Shown in pieces: positions 8,098-17,005 of a stretch of DNA of 63,421 nucleotides. Within the stretch, counting starts at the first letter, position 1. Every line of letters starts with the position of its first letter. The notes below the pieces were generated by a model, which made no database searches, was not told the origin of the DNA, and saw only the letters and a list, made by a program, of their open reading frames with translations. The stretch covers positions 1 through 63,421 of the forward strand of contig PLNW01000152.1 in the NCBI GenBank assembly GCA_003142855.1, in the 5' to 3' direction. The stretch is from Myxococcales bacterium. Lineage in GTDB: Bacteria; Myxococcota_A; Polyangia; Fen-1088. The position numbers were made by a program, and so were the translations under genes.

Positions 8098-9918
8098 ATG
8101 ACACTTCGCCACGGCATCATCCCCTACCATTGCCAGACCTCCAGGCAGGAATCCCTCTTGCGGCTGGCGCTGCTCACCAGCTTGACTGGCGTTGTGTGGG
8201 TGGCCGGGTGCCACGACCTTACGTTGAAAAACGGCAGTGACGCGAGCGCAGGCAGCGCAACGGGCGGCGTTGCGACTGGCGGCAACGCCGGCACACCACA
8301 AACAACGGGAAGCAGCACCAACGGCGGGGCTGCGACTGCCGGCAACGCTGGCTCGCCTCAGACAACGGGAGGAAACCCCACCGGCGGTAGTAGCGCGAAC
8401 GGCGGCAGTGAAAGCATTCCTCAAGAGACCGGCGGCCGCGCCACGGCCGGTGCTGCGACTGCCGGCAGTGCTGCCGGCGGTACCACTCAAGCAACCGCCG
8501 CCGGTTCTGGCACGGGTGGCGCCAACGATACGGGCGGCAAGGCAACGGGCGGCAGTGCCAGCGGCGGCAACGCAAGCAGTGGCGGCGCCAGCGGCGGCAG
8601 TGCCAGCGGGGCCGGCACGAGGAGCAGCAGCGCGAGCGGTGGCAGCGGCACGGGCGACAAGGCGACGGGCGGCGCGACGACGGGCGGCATCGCGGCTGGC
8701 GGCACAGTGCTCGGTGGGACCACTGCAGCCGGAGGTACGAAAACTACTGGAGGCGCCACAGCTACTGGAGGCACGACTGCTGGAGGCACGACCTCAACCG
8801 GCGCCCTGGCAGCCACGCCGCCCATGGGCTGGAATAGTTGGAACAAATTCGGCGGCAGCATCACGGACACTCTGGTCAGAGGGATCGCCGATGCCATGGT
8901 CTCGACTGGCATGCAGGCGGCCGGCTACCAGTACATCAACATCGATGACATGTGGCAGGCATCCAGCCGCGACTCGAGCGGAAACATCGCGCCCGACGGC
9001 ACCAAGTTCCCGAATGGAATGAAAGCCCTTGCTGACTACGTACATAGTAAAGGACTGAAGCTGGGTCTGTACTCTGACCGCGGCACCAAGACCTGTGCCG
9101 GCAAACCGGGCTCGTACAGCTACGAGACCAAGGATGCGCAAACCTACGCGTCGTGGGGCGTGGACTACTTGAAGTATGACAACTGCAGCCCCGCCACGGG
9201 TTCGAACATGCAGACAGACTACACGAACATGTCCAATGCATTGAAAGCATCGGGGCGCCCCATCGTGTTCAGCATCTGCGCCTGGTGGTTCTATACCTGG
9301 GAGACGACCATCGGTCAGCTTTGGCGGGCGACCACTGATATCAAAGACACCTGGACGAGCTTCATCGCGAACCTCGACGCAAATGGTGGCTGGACGCCTC
9401 GCTACAGCGATGCCAACTACGGTTCACCCGGGATAGCCCAGTACGCCAGCCCGGGGCATTGGAACGACCCCGACATGCTTGAGGTAGGCAACGGCGGCAT
9501 GACGGACACCGAGTACCAGTCGCACTTCAGCCTATGGGCCATCATGGCCTCGCCGCTCATCGCCGGAAACGATATCAGGAGCATGAGTGCAACGACCAAG
9601 AACGTCCTGACCAATGCCGACGTCATTGCCGTGGACCAGGATCCACTGGGCATTCAGGGCAAGCCGATCAGCACGAGCACGACGCTGGAAGTGTGGTCAA
9701 AGAAGCTTTCCGGCGACCAGACCTATGCGGTGGTCTTGTTCAATCGCACCGCGGCCAGTGCCGCCATCACGGTGACTTGGTCCAGCCTCGGAATGACGTC
9801 TACATCCACCACCGTGCGCGACCTCTGGTCGCACACTGATCTGGGGCCCACGGCCACGCAGTACACCGCCACGGTTCCCTCGCACGGCGTGGTCATGCTC
9901 AAGGTGGTCGGCGGCTGA
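8098..9918 (+). CDS. GH27 alpha-galactosidase lipoprotein with long Gly-rich linker
   Basis: This 606-aa protein has three parts. Residues 1-38 are a lipoprotein signal with lipobox VAGC. Residues about 41-237 are a low-complexity Gly/Ala/Thr/Ser linker with almost no other residue types. From about 239 comes a GH27 catalytic domain starting ATPPMGWNSWNKFGG. The retaining mechanism's nucleophile is D361 in LKYDNC, and the likely acid/base is D417 in TDIKDTW. Further family motifs are HWNDPDML and PLIAGND. A beta domain ends the protein. It would cleave alpha-galactosides at the cell surface. ATG 8098 (AGGACGG about 10 bases upstream) opens straight into the signal peptide, so it is preferred to an upstream in-frame ATG at 7927. 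It is divergent from the fucose operon, suggesting a small locus for decorated polysaccharides. Confidence 0.93.
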   Translation: MTLRHGIIPYHCQTSRQESLLRLALLTSLTGVVWVAGCHDLTLKNGSDASAGSATGGVATGGNAGTPQTTGSSTNGGAATAGNAGSPQTTGGNPTGGSSANGGSESIPQETGGRATAGAATAGSAAGGTTQATAAGSGTGGANDTGGKATGGSASGGNASSGGASGGSASGAGTRSSSASGGSGTGDKATGGATTGGIAAGGTVLGGTTAAGGTKTTGGATATGGTTAGGTTSTGALAATPPMGWNSWNKFGGSITDTLVRGIADAMVSTGMQAAGYQYINIDDMWQASSRDSSGNIAPDGTKFPNGMKALADYVHSKGLKLGLYSDRGTKTCAGKPGSYSYETKDAQTYASWGVDYLKYDNCSPATGSNMQTDYTNMSNALKASGRPIVFSICAWWFYTWETTIGQLWRATTDIKDTWTSFIANLDANGGWTPRYSDANYGSPGIAQYASPGHWNDPDMLEVGNGGMTDTEYQSHFSLWAIMASPLIAGNDIRSMSATTKNVLTNADVIAVDQDPLGIQGKPISTSTTLEVWSKKLSGDQTYAVVLFNRTAASAAITVTWSSLGMTSTSTTVRDLWSHTDLGPTATQYTATVPSHGVVMLKVVGG

Positions 9919-9926
9919 TCTCAACA

Positions 9927-11522
9927 CTATTGCGTATTGAGATCAAAGTTCAGCCGCACGATCTCTTTCCAGCGCTCCCAGCTCCAGATGGGGCCGCTGA
10001 CCACCAGCTTCACCCGGTCGTAGAGACGCGCGACATGCTCATCGGCGATCAGGTTGCGTTCCTGGCTGATGCTCTCGCCGTAGTCGGCGGGAACGTCGCG
10101 CCAGAAATGGCCGATGCGCCAGTTCTTCTTGTCGAGCGCAGGCAGCCGCGCGATGAGCGCATCGGTGAGGCCGTAGCCGTCCAAGATGATGGCCGTAGGC
10201 GGGGCAAAGAAGCTCGACACCCCTAGCGGCGACCCTGTGCTCACAACTTGGTCGGCCGCGATGGACTGGCCTTGCTTCTTACGCTCATCGTTGGGGATGT
10301 CGCCGCCTCGGCGCATGCGCAGCAAGGCAGAGTTGCCCACGTAGAAGGCCCGCTCATCGCCAACGCCGCGCTCGTCCCACGGGGCCTTGGAAATGGCATT
10401 GATGGCCAGGCCGTATTCGACGTTTGCTCCTAGCGTAGGATGCACGGTCAGGAGCAGCCCCGCGGCGGCCATCACCGCTGCGGGCAGGTAGGCCGTCGCG
10501 CCCTTCTGCGCCAGTTGTTCGCGCAGCAACAAAGCCAGCAGCAACGCACTCGCGAGAAGCGGCAGCGCGAAGTACCGCCCGGCCATGAAGTCGCCGCCAA
10601 TCCGCACGATGTAGACCAGATAGAGCACAATCGCGAAGCCGAGCGCATACAGTCGGCGCTCGCGTTGCAACACCAGCAGCACGAGCGCGCAGGCGATCAC
10701 GAGCAGCGACGTGGGATCAAACGTGATCTGGGACAAGGTGTAGCCCAAGCCCTGTAGCCACAGCTCGGAGGAAGGGATGCCGGCCGCGAGCTTGGCGTAG
10801 GCGGTGTTGGGGAAGGGGAAGCCGTAGTACACGACGGCGAAGAGCTCCCACAGCAGAAGCGGCGCGAACCCGACCACCAGGGTCTTGCCCGCCCCGCGAA
10901 ACGTGTCGTGCAACCGCCAATAGGCCGACAGGAGAAATGGCAGCGAGACCAGCATGGTGTCCAGTCGGTTCAGCGCGAGCGACCCAGCCAGCAACGTCAC
11001 TCGCAAAGCCCTGCGGCGCGACTCGGCTTCGGGATCACACCCAGCCGCCTCGTGCCCGCGCAGATGCTCGGCCACGAGCAGCACGAACAGGAGGTGGGTC
11101 AGCGGATTCTCCAGGCCCGAGGTGGAGTAGTCCACGAACGACTTGGACGACACCAGGCCTGCCATGGCCAGCAGCGCGGCGGGCGCAGGAAGGCGCAGGC
11201 GGAATGCCACCAGATAGAGAGTCGCCAGCGACAGCCCCAGCGAGAGCAGCAGCCCGGCCGCCATGGGCTCATGGGTCAGCGAATAAGCAAACGCCAACAA
11301 GAACATCCACAGGGGATGGGTGAAGCCCTGTACGCGCTCGTGCAGGTTCCAGCGCAGGCCCTCGCCTTCCACCAGGTTGCGCACGGTTCGCAGCGTGATG
11401 AAGGCATCGTCGCTGATCCAGGCGTGGCGGAGCAGGACGAGCGCGCACACAGCCAGAGCCGCCGCCTTCAGTGCGGTAGCGCCGCTGAGCCTGCCCGTCG
11501 GTTTTTCGAGTTCCCTATCCAT
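9927..11522 (-). CDS. GT-C membrane glycosyltransferase, AftB-like
   Basis: This 531-aa polytopic protein has about 10-12 membrane helices. Soon after the first helix comes DDAFITLRTVRNLVEGEGL followed by ERVQGFTHPLW. This pattern (acidic pair, then a Tyr/Phe-Thr-x-x-Leu-Trp block) is typical of GT-C enzymes such as the mycobacterial arabinofuranosyltransferase AftB. The acidic DD likely serves catalysis on a polyprenyl-phosphate sugar donor, with the C-terminal non-membrane part facing the periplasm. Which sugar it moves is unknown. No good ribosome site precedes ATG 11522. It is convergent with the alpha-galactosidase gene, only 8 bases apart, and seems transcribed alone. Confidence 0.75.
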   Translation of the reverse strand: MDRELEKPTGRLSGATALKAAALAVCALVLLRHAWISDDAFITLRTVRNLVEGEGLRWNLHERVQGFTHPLWMFLLAFAYSLTHEPMAAGLLLSLGLSLATLYLVAFRLRLPAPAALLAMAGLVSSKSFVDYSTSGLENPLTHLLFVLLVAEHLRGHEAAGCDPEAESRRRALRVTLLAGSLALNRLDTMLVSLPFLLSAYWRLHDTFRGAGKTLVVGFAPLLLWELFAVVYYGFPFPNTAYAKLAAGIPSSELWLQGLGYTLSQITFDPTSLLVIACALVLLVLQRERRLYALGFAIVLYLVYIVRIGGDFMAGRYFALPLLASALLLALLLREQLAQKGATAYLPAAVMAAAGLLLTVHPTLGANVEYGLAINAISKAPWDERGVGDERAFYVGNSALLRMRRGGDIPNDERKKQGQSIAADQVVSTGSPLGVSSFFAPPTAIILDGYGLTDALIARLPALDKKNWRIGHFWRDVPADYGESISQERNLIADEHVARLYDRVKLVVSGPIWSWERWKEIVRLNFDLNTQ

Positions 11523-11655
11523 GCCGTTGCCACGTCTGGCCGAACCGGCAGGAGTCTACACCAGACCCCAGGCGAGCCAAAGACGCGGGTGGGCTCCCTA
11601 ATCCCGCGCCAAGCGGAGCGAAGGCGCGGATCGCCCCAGAAGAACAAGCCTTTCC

Positions 11656-11898
11656 ATGATCAAGTCGCGCACCCAATCGGAACGATCGGTGGTGGTCGTG
11701 GACGTGGTCCTGGCCGACGGTGATCACTCCGGCCACGGCCACCACCACGGCCACGTTTACGACCACGACCTTCTGCGGCTATCGCGGGATTGGGGGTACT
11801 GCCGCGACGGGATTGTGCAGCCCAATGAGGATTGTGACGACGGCGTCAACGACGGCCATCCTTGCCCGTCGGGGTGCCGCAACCTGGTTGCTGACTAG
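11656..11898 (+). pseudogene. Decayed Thr-linker / Cys-rich repeat C-terminus
   Basis: The last 30 residues of this short frame (CRDGIVQPNEDCDDGVND, then CPSGC) match the tail of the CGDGxxxxxExCDDG repeats (DUF4215-like) common on myxobacterial surface proteins. The upstream part in this frame is His/Val-rich nonsense. Read in the +2-shifted frame the same DNA gives a Thr/Ala-rich linker ending in TTTTFCG, as expected before such a repeat. At least one frameshift therefore separates linker and Cys-rich tail. I take it as a remnant of a larger surface-protein gene. Its TAG overlaps the stop of the convergent lipoprotein gene. Confidence 0.5.
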
Positions 11899-12935
11899 TG
11901 ACCGCAGTGGAGCGTTGAAGGCTGAAGCGTGCAGCTTCCCGCCCAACAACAAACGCTGTTCGGGCAGCTTTGCTGGCCCGTGCAACCGATCTGGCAAGTT
12001 GCGGACGCGCAGACCATGCTCCCCTGACACGACTTCGGGCCCGTGCAACTGGCCGTGGCCGTGTTGGAGTACAGGTTCATCACGCCCGTGCAAGCCTTGT
12101 TCCCCGAGCAGGTCAATGCACACGAGTCGCCTGTGCAAACCAGATCCGAGGCGCAGGCCCCTTCGCCGTCACAAGTGATCTGATTCTTGGAAGCGCTGCT
12201 GGTCACCCCGCCACCACATGAATTCTGTCCGCCACACTTCACGACACACGAGCTGCCCGCACAGTTGATCATTCCCGCGCAGGACTTGGAATCCGCGCAG
12301 GCGATGTCGCAACCGGCGGCCTTGCTGCAATCGATCCCACCTGCGCATCCATCTGGCCCGCAGGTGATTCGGCAAGAGACCAGGGAGGGGCAAGTGACCA
12401 TGGATCCGCAGGTGCCGGCCGCACCGCAATCAATCACGCACGTGCCGTCGCTGTAGCTTCCGCCTTCGGCCGCGCAACGGTCGGCATCAGTTGGCTCGGT
12501 GCCGACGTCAGCGCCCGTGTCGCTGGCGTCGCTGAGTGCGCCCCCGGCATCCGCTGCACCACCAGCGTCCCTGGCCGTGCCGCCGCCCCCGGCGCCACCG
12601 GCCGCACCCGCGCCCGCGCTGCTTCCCAATGTTCGCCCACCCGGGCCGCCGCTCCCGGCGCCGCCGGCCGCGCCTGCTCCTCCACTGCGGTCCAATGTTC
12701 CGCTGCCCGCGACGCTGCCGCTGCTGCCGCCCTGGGATGTCGCCGACGTTCCCGCCTGCCCAGCGCCTCCAACCTGCGAACCACCCGCCGCAACGCCACC
12801 AGTCGCAATGCTCCCCGCTATGTCACCGCCAGCGGCCGAAACCTCCGCCGTGGTGAGCCCGGAGTGGTCAACCAAACATCCTGGTGCCGCGCTCGCCAGC
12901 GCAGCCGCGAAGAGCCAGTGACGCAGACGTGACAT
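11895..12935 (-). CDS. Cys-rich lipoprotein with Gly/Ala linker
   Basis: The 346-aa product starts with a lipoprotein signal (MSRLRHWLFAAALASAAPGC, lipid Cys 20). A Gly/Ala/Ser-rich linker follows to about residue 150. The last 190 residues hold about 38 cysteines in short repeats of the type C-x(3-6)-C with Gly/Ser/Asn spacers (SSCVVKCGGQNSCGGG, DSCALTCSGNKACTGV). The regular rung-like spacing suggests a disulfide-stapled solenoid or beta-helix, but that is inference. I know no function for it. It is probably held on the outer membrane. No strong ribosome site is visible at ATG 12935. It shares a 216-base divergent intergenic region with the ComEC-like hydrolase gene. Confidence 0.8.
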   Translation of the reverse strand: MSRLRHWLFAAALASAAPGCLVDHSGLTTAEVSAAGGDIAGSIATGGVAAGGSQVGGAGQAGTSATSQGGSSGSVAGSGTLDRSGGAGAAGGAGSGGPGGRTLGSSAGAGAAGGAGGGGTARDAGGAADAGGALSDASDTGADVGTEPTDADRCAAEGGSYSDGTCVIDCGAAGTCGSMVTCPSLVSCRITCGPDGCAGGIDCSKAAGCDIACADSKSCAGMINCAGSSCVVKCGGQNSCGGGVTSSASKNQITCDGEGACASDLVCTGDSCALTCSGNKACTGVMNLYSNTATASCTGPKSCQGSMVCASATCQIGCTGQQSCPNSVCCWAGSCTLQPSTLHCGH

Positions 12936-13151
12936 CGGGGAGCCACTCTACCTTAACGGCGACGAAAAGTGGCGAAGCTACTCGGTGTCTTTCGCTCGCG
13001 CCGGACTCGCCCCGTCGGCTGACCAGCCGCACTGAGGCGACAACGGTTGCGTGTGGCGGCACGCACCTTTTCGCGGACCTGTCCGACAAGAAAGGCATGC
13101 CCGTCGTGTTGTTTTTTGCCTGCCTGGTGGCTGCGGGATTACCCTGCCCAG

Positions 13152-14075
13152 ATGTCCGCTCATCGCCGCCTCGGGACCGGGCTTCCCCGTCCGGGGCTGC
13201 TAGCGCTGGTGGCTTGCTTGGCGCTGGCATGGCTGGCGGGGTGTCGGGGTGCAGCTGCCCAGGGGCCGAAGCCGACCGGACGACTGCGGATAGACTTCCT
13301 GGATGTGGGCCAAGGCGATGCCGCACTGGTCACGTCGCCGGCTGGCAAGACAGTCCTCATCGACGGCGGCCTGCCGGAGGCCGGCGACACGGTGGTCGCG
13401 TTTCTGGACGAACACCGTATAGGCATGCTGGACTTGGTGTTTCTCACCCACCGGCATGCCGATCACCTGGGTGGTCTGCGCGCTGTCGTCGACAAACACG
13501 GGACCCGCATGTTCCTCGATGCGCCCTATCCACACGACATCCAGGAATACCAGAGACTCTTGGTTTCGCTCGACAGGCAGCACGTGCCGGTTCGTCAGGC
13601 GATACGCGGGCGCACCATCGACCTGGGCGAGGGCGCGCGGCTGACTCTGCTGGGCCCGCCCGAGCCGCCCCTCACCGACACACGGTCGGACGTCAACGCC
13701 AACAGCGTGGTGTCACGGATCGATTTTGGCAAGTTCGGTATTCTCTTCGCTGCCGATGCCGAGGCGCAGACCGAGCGATGGCTGCTCGACAACCAAAGCA
13801 ACCTTCGCGCCGCAGTTCTGAAAGTGGCCCACCACGGCAGCCGGTACGCGTCGACGCCCAAATTTTTGCAGGCGGTGCAGCCCCTGGTGGCGGTGGTGAG
13901 TGTCGGCGCGGGCAACGAGTACCACCACCCCGACCCGCAGACGATTGGTCGCCTCGAGCGCATGGGCGCACGCATATTTCGCACGGATATCGATGGACCC
14001 ATAGCCATCGAAAGCGATGGCACAAAGATCGAGGTGCTTGTGCACGGACGCAAGGAGGTCTTTCAGGTGCCATGA
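13152..14075 (+). CDS. ComEC-like metallo-beta-lactamase-fold lipoprotein
   Basis: This 307-aa protein has a lipoprotein-type signal with lipobox LAGC (Cys 31), then a metallo-beta-lactamase fold like the C-terminal domain of competence protein ComEC/Rec2. Visible are FLDVGQGDAALV, the metal motif THRHADHLGG (H100-H105), NANSVVSRIDFGKFGILFAA, and the later AHHGSRYAS and GNEYHHPDP. Stand-alone ComEC-like proteins are thought to be hydrolases, perhaps nucleases acting on DNA, but the substrate here is unproven. The ATG at 13152 was chosen because it opens into the signal peptide; a longer frame exists from 13047. The stop overlaps the start of the DUF3006 gene (ATGA), so the two are translated together. 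Confidence 0.85.
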   Translation: MSAHRRLGTGLPRPGLLALVACLALAWLAGCRGAAAQGPKPTGRLRIDFLDVGQGDAALVTSPAGKTVLIDGGLPEAGDTVVAFLDEHRIGMLDLVFLTHRHADHLGGLRAVVDKHGTRMFLDAPYPHDIQEYQRLLVSLDRQHVPVRQAIRGRTIDLGEGARLTLLGPPEPPLTDTRSDVNANSVVSRIDFGKFGILFAADAEAQTERWLLDNQSNLRAAVLKVAHHGSRYASTPKFLQAVQPLVAVVSVGAGNEYHHPDPQTIGRLERMGARIFRTDIDGPIAIESDGTKIEVLVHGRKEVFQVP

Positions 14076-14302
14076 CAGCGACGGAAAACATCGTGTTCAT
14101 AGATGAAGTGGAGGACCAGGTGGCGCGTCTGGTCCTCGACGAACAGGTATTCCATCTGCCGCGTGCGCTGCTGCCGAAAGACGCGCGCGAGGGTCAGTGG
14201 CTGCGCATCTCGGTGGCTGTGACACCGGCCCCGCCCAACGACAGCGCGGCCCTGCGCAAGCGTTTGGGTGAAAGCGATCCGGGCGGCGACATTAAGCTTT
14301 GA
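14072..14302 (+). CDS. DUF3006 family small protein
   Basis: This 76-aa acidic protein has the DUF3006 pattern: a start of the type 'IVFIDEVEDQVARLVLDE', then FHLPRALLPKDAREGQW. DUF3006 genes often sit directly after ComEC-like metallo-beta-lactamase genes in other phyla, and the same order is seen here with an ATGA overlap and a good AAGGAGG site inside the upstream gene. It may fold as a small beta-barrel, possibly nucleic-acid related. The biochemical role is unknown. It lies at the end of a large spurious frame that runs from 12884. Confidence 0.8.
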   Translation: MTATENIVFIDEVEDQVARLVLDEQVFHLPRALLPKDAREGQWLRISVAVTPAPPNDSAALRKRLGESDPGGDIKL

Positions 14303-14376
14303 TCTGGAAAACGGTAGACCGCAGGTCGCCCCTTTGGCTTCCATTTCGTCTGGCCTGGACTGCACCCCGGGCGCAC

Positions 14377-14404
14377 TTTCAATCCCAAGGCTAGGGCGTA
14401 TAAT
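14377..14404 (+). promoter_or_regulatory. Sigma70-like promoter for Cys-rich lipoprotein
   Basis: The -10 box is a perfect TATAAT at 14399-14404. TTTCAA at 14377-14382 serves as a weak -35 with a 16-base spacer. Transcription would start near 14411, about 35 bases ahead of the lipoprotein ATG at 14446, which has its own AAGGAG ribosome site. Confidence 0.55.
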
Positions 14405-14445
14405 GGCGGCGGTTTCGTGCTGCCCCCTTGCGAAGGAGCTTGCCC

Positions 14446-16719
14446 ATGAAGAGGAACATGCGGTCCGGGTTAGGTCTGCTCTTGGCTCCAGTCGGTTTGA
14501 TGGTCGCCTTCCTACTCGTTCAAGGCTGCAAAGGAACGGGCAATGCGCCCCCAACGGGAGGAACCGGTGGTGACACTTCGCTCACGGGAACCGGTGGGAA
14601 CAGCAACGGCGGATCTAGCGACAGCGCATCTGGCGGCAGCACAATGGGTGGCGACACGGCCGGCGGAGCCGGCAGCGGTGGAGCCAGCGCCGCGGGCGGC
14701 ACCACGCCCGGCGCGGGCGGCACCACGCCCGGCGCGGGCGGCACCGTGAGCGGCGGCGCGGGCGGAGCTGCCAAGAGCGGAACTGTCGCGGGCGGCACCA
14801 TGGCCACCGCGGGCGCCGGCGGCAGCTCCACGCCCTCTGCCGGCGGCAGCGGCAAAGGTGGGTCCGGGTCGGGCGGAACGGGCAAAGGCGGATCCGGCGG
14901 TTCGACCGTTGTCGGGACGGCCTGCGGTGCTCCGGGACAAATCTGCTGCGCCGGGAACACCTGCCAGAGCAGTGGTTGCTGCGTCTCCGGTCTATGCGTG
15001 GCCGATGGTGGCTCGTGCCTGCCTCTCGCGGGAACTTGCACTGCCGGATCCTGCAACACGGGAGCCTGCGGAGGCCCGGGCAAGCCCTGCTGCACGAGCG
15101 GAACCAGCACCTCGACCGGAACCGTGTGCACCGCCGCGGGCACGAAGTGCGTGTCTGGCGTGTGCGCCCTGTGTGGCAACAATCCCGGCGACACCTGTTG
15201 CAACACCACGTCCGTCTCGGGCACAACCTCCACAAGCATGTGTCTGGGCAGTGGCATGATCTGCAGCAGCACGTATTCAGGAGGCGTCTGTGCCACCTGC
15301 GGCAACCCAGGCAGCCCTTGCTGCGCGGGAAGCCAGTGCAACGGCAATGCCTGCTGCTACAACGAACAATGCGTGGCCGAAGCCGCGGCGTGCACGGGCA
15401 CGGGGACCGGCGGCAGCGGTGGAACGAGCGGAACTGGCGGCGGCGTGTGCACGGCAGGGAAATGCTCTGGCTGCGGCGCCTCTGGCCAGCCCTGCTGCGG
15501 AACCACCTGCGGGGCCGGGCTTTCCTGTCGTAACAATACTTGTTCGTCCTGTGGCAGTGCGGGTGAGGCTTGTTGCCCGGGCACGAACGGAGCCAGCCGA
15601 TGCGTCGCGGGTACCGTCTGCAACAGCACGTCGTCCACGACCACCGGCCTGTGTGCCCTGTGCGGCAGCCCGGGTGCGCCCTGTTGCGACGGCAATATTT
15701 GCAGCAGTGGCTGCTGCTTCAATGGCAGCTGTATGGCCGAGGGCACGACATGCACCAGCGGCAGTTACGGCTACAGCTACGGTCAGTGCAAATCTGGCCG
15801 CTGCACCTGCGGGAATTCCGGCGAGCCGTGCTGCCTGACCAGCACGTTCCCGACCAGCACCGGCTGTGCAACCTATGATCTGGCCTGCACGTCAAGCGGC
15901 ACCAGCAGCCTCACCTCCACGTGCCAGCCTTGCGGAAAGAACGGTGGTCCGTGCTGCGCGAACGACACCTGCACCGACGCCGGTACACAGTGCCTGAGCG
16001 ACAACTATTCGTACAACTACACGTGCAAGGTGTGCGGCGGCACCGGCCAGGCCTGTTGCTCGAGTTTCTATTCCACGGGCCCCGCGTGCAAGGATCCCGG
16101 AACCGCCTGCGACAGCTCCACAAGCGTTTGCAAGGCGTGTGGCGCCGCCGGCGGCCCGTGCTGCGCAAATAGCACTTGCACCGGCCCGGGCACGACGTGC
16201 AAGAACTCCCTTTGTGTGGTGTGCGGTACGCCGGGTACGACCAGCGCGACGGCCACTCCTTGCTGCGATGGCAATACCTGCACGAGTGGTTGCTGTATCA
16301 CGCGCTACGGTGGCAGCTACGCCGGTGCCGCTTTGTGCATCGCCGCCGGAGCGGCCTGCGACACCCTTGTCTCGAGTACGACAGGCCCAGTGTGCGACTT
16401 GACCACGGTTGCTGGAGGCACTTGCAGCAGCACCGGCACAACCGCCTGCGGTGGCCTCAACCAAGCTTGCTGCGTATCCTCCATCTACTACTCCTCGTCC
16501 ACCTACGACTACTGCGCCGCCCCAGGCAGCCGTTGTTTGTCCAGCACCAGCGCCACAACCGGCCTCACGCAGTACCTTTGCAACGCATGTGGTGGCAAGG
16601 ATCAGCGCTGTTGTATCGACAACACGAGCTACTCGACCCCGACATCACTGGGCTGCAAATCACCCTACCTGTGCACCTACGACCTGGCCACGGGGAACAG
16701 CTTCTGCAAGGGAACCTAG
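14446..16719 (+). CDS. Cys-rich lipoprotein with 14 CGxxGxPCC modules
   Basis: The 757-aa product has a signal ending in lipobox VQGC (Cys 28). A Gly/Thr/Ser/Ala linker follows to about residue 165 and includes a perfect 21-base tandem duplication at 14701-14742. The long Cys-rich region is built from modules starting C-G-x-x-G-x-P-C-C. I count 14 such starts, including CGAPGQICC, CGGPGKPCC, CGNPGSPCC, CGSPGAPCC, CGKNGGPCC and CGGKDQRCC, each followed by variable loops with further cysteines such as SSGCCxNGxC. The paired CC resembles knottin-like or EGF-like folds, so each module is probably a small disulfide-bonded unit. It is likely a surface protein; adhesion or predation roles are only guesses. 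The stop codon TAG lies inside the end of a palindromic element. Confidence 0.85.
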   Translation: MKRNMRSGLGLLLAPVGLMVAFLLVQGCKGTGNAPPTGGTGGDTSLTGTGGNSNGGSSDSASGGSTMGGDTAGGAGSGGASAAGGTTPGAGGTTPGAGGTVSGGAGGAAKSGTVAGGTMATAGAGGSSTPSAGGSGKGGSGSGGTGKGGSGGSTVVGTACGAPGQICCAGNTCQSSGCCVSGLCVADGGSCLPLAGTCTAGSCNTGACGGPGKPCCTSGTSTSTGTVCTAAGTKCVSGVCALCGNNPGDTCCNTTSVSGTTSTSMCLGSGMICSSTYSGGVCATCGNPGSPCCAGSQCNGNACCYNEQCVAEAAACTGTGTGGSGGTSGTGGGVCTAGKCSGCGASGQPCCGTTCGAGLSCRNNTCSSCGSAGEACCPGTNGASRCVAGTVCNSTSSTTTGLCALCGSPGAPCCDGNICSSGCCFNGSCMAEGTTCTSGSYGYSYGQCKSGRCTCGNSGEPCCLTSTFPTSTGCATYDLACTSSGTSSLTSTCQPCGKNGGPCCANDTCTDAGTQCLSDNYSYNYTCKVCGGTGQACCSSFYSTGPACKDPGTACDSSTSVCKACGAAGGPCCANSTCTGPGTTCKNSLCVVCGTPGTTSATATPCCDGNTCTSGCCITRYGGSYAGAALCIAAGAACDTLVSSTTGPVCDLTTVAGGTCSSTGTTACGGLNQACCVSSIYYSSSTYDYCAAPGSRCLSSTSATTGLTQYLCNACGGKDQRCCIDNTSYSTPTSLGCKSPYLCTYDLATGNSFCKGT

Positions 16720-16878
16720 AGCACCGAACGGTTTCCCTCCCGTCGTGAAATCGCGGATTTGCGTCGCATCCCTTCGTTGCTCGTCGGTCAAATACGTCGA
16801 GTATTCTCCCTCCTCGCGCCTCGGGCTGCTCGCAACTCGGCAATTTCACTCGGTCCGTCAAACCGTTCGGTGCTCTAG
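16716..16878. repeat. 163-bp palindromic element with 19-bp perfect terminal repeats
   Basis: The ends are perfect 19-base inverted repeats (16716-16734 and 16860-16878), each beginning or ending with CTAG. The interior is also imperfectly self-complementary (GTGAAAT..GC.GA.TTGCG on both arms), with a short palindrome AATAC/GTATT near the middle. The whole unit could fold into one long stem. No transposase frame is inside, so it looks like a MITE or REP-type element. The TAG stop of the upstream lipoprotein lies in the left CTAG. The rest of the gap to 17005 shows nothing else. Confidence 0.75.
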
Positions 16879-17005
16879 CAACCATCCGTGGATTCCAGGT
16901 TGCTCGGGCGAAGAACCTAAGGGACATCCAACTGCCGTTGCCTGCGCGGCGTTCGCTGCTCTCGCCTCGATCCCGGCCCCAGCCCCTTCGCCGAACCCAA
17001 CCGCA

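Noticed and set aside
12884..14302. A 472-codon plus-strand open frame
   Set aside because: It lies across the ComEC-like gene in another frame, has Arg/Pro/Gly-rich shadow composition, and only its last 77 codons (DUF3006, from 14072) are real.
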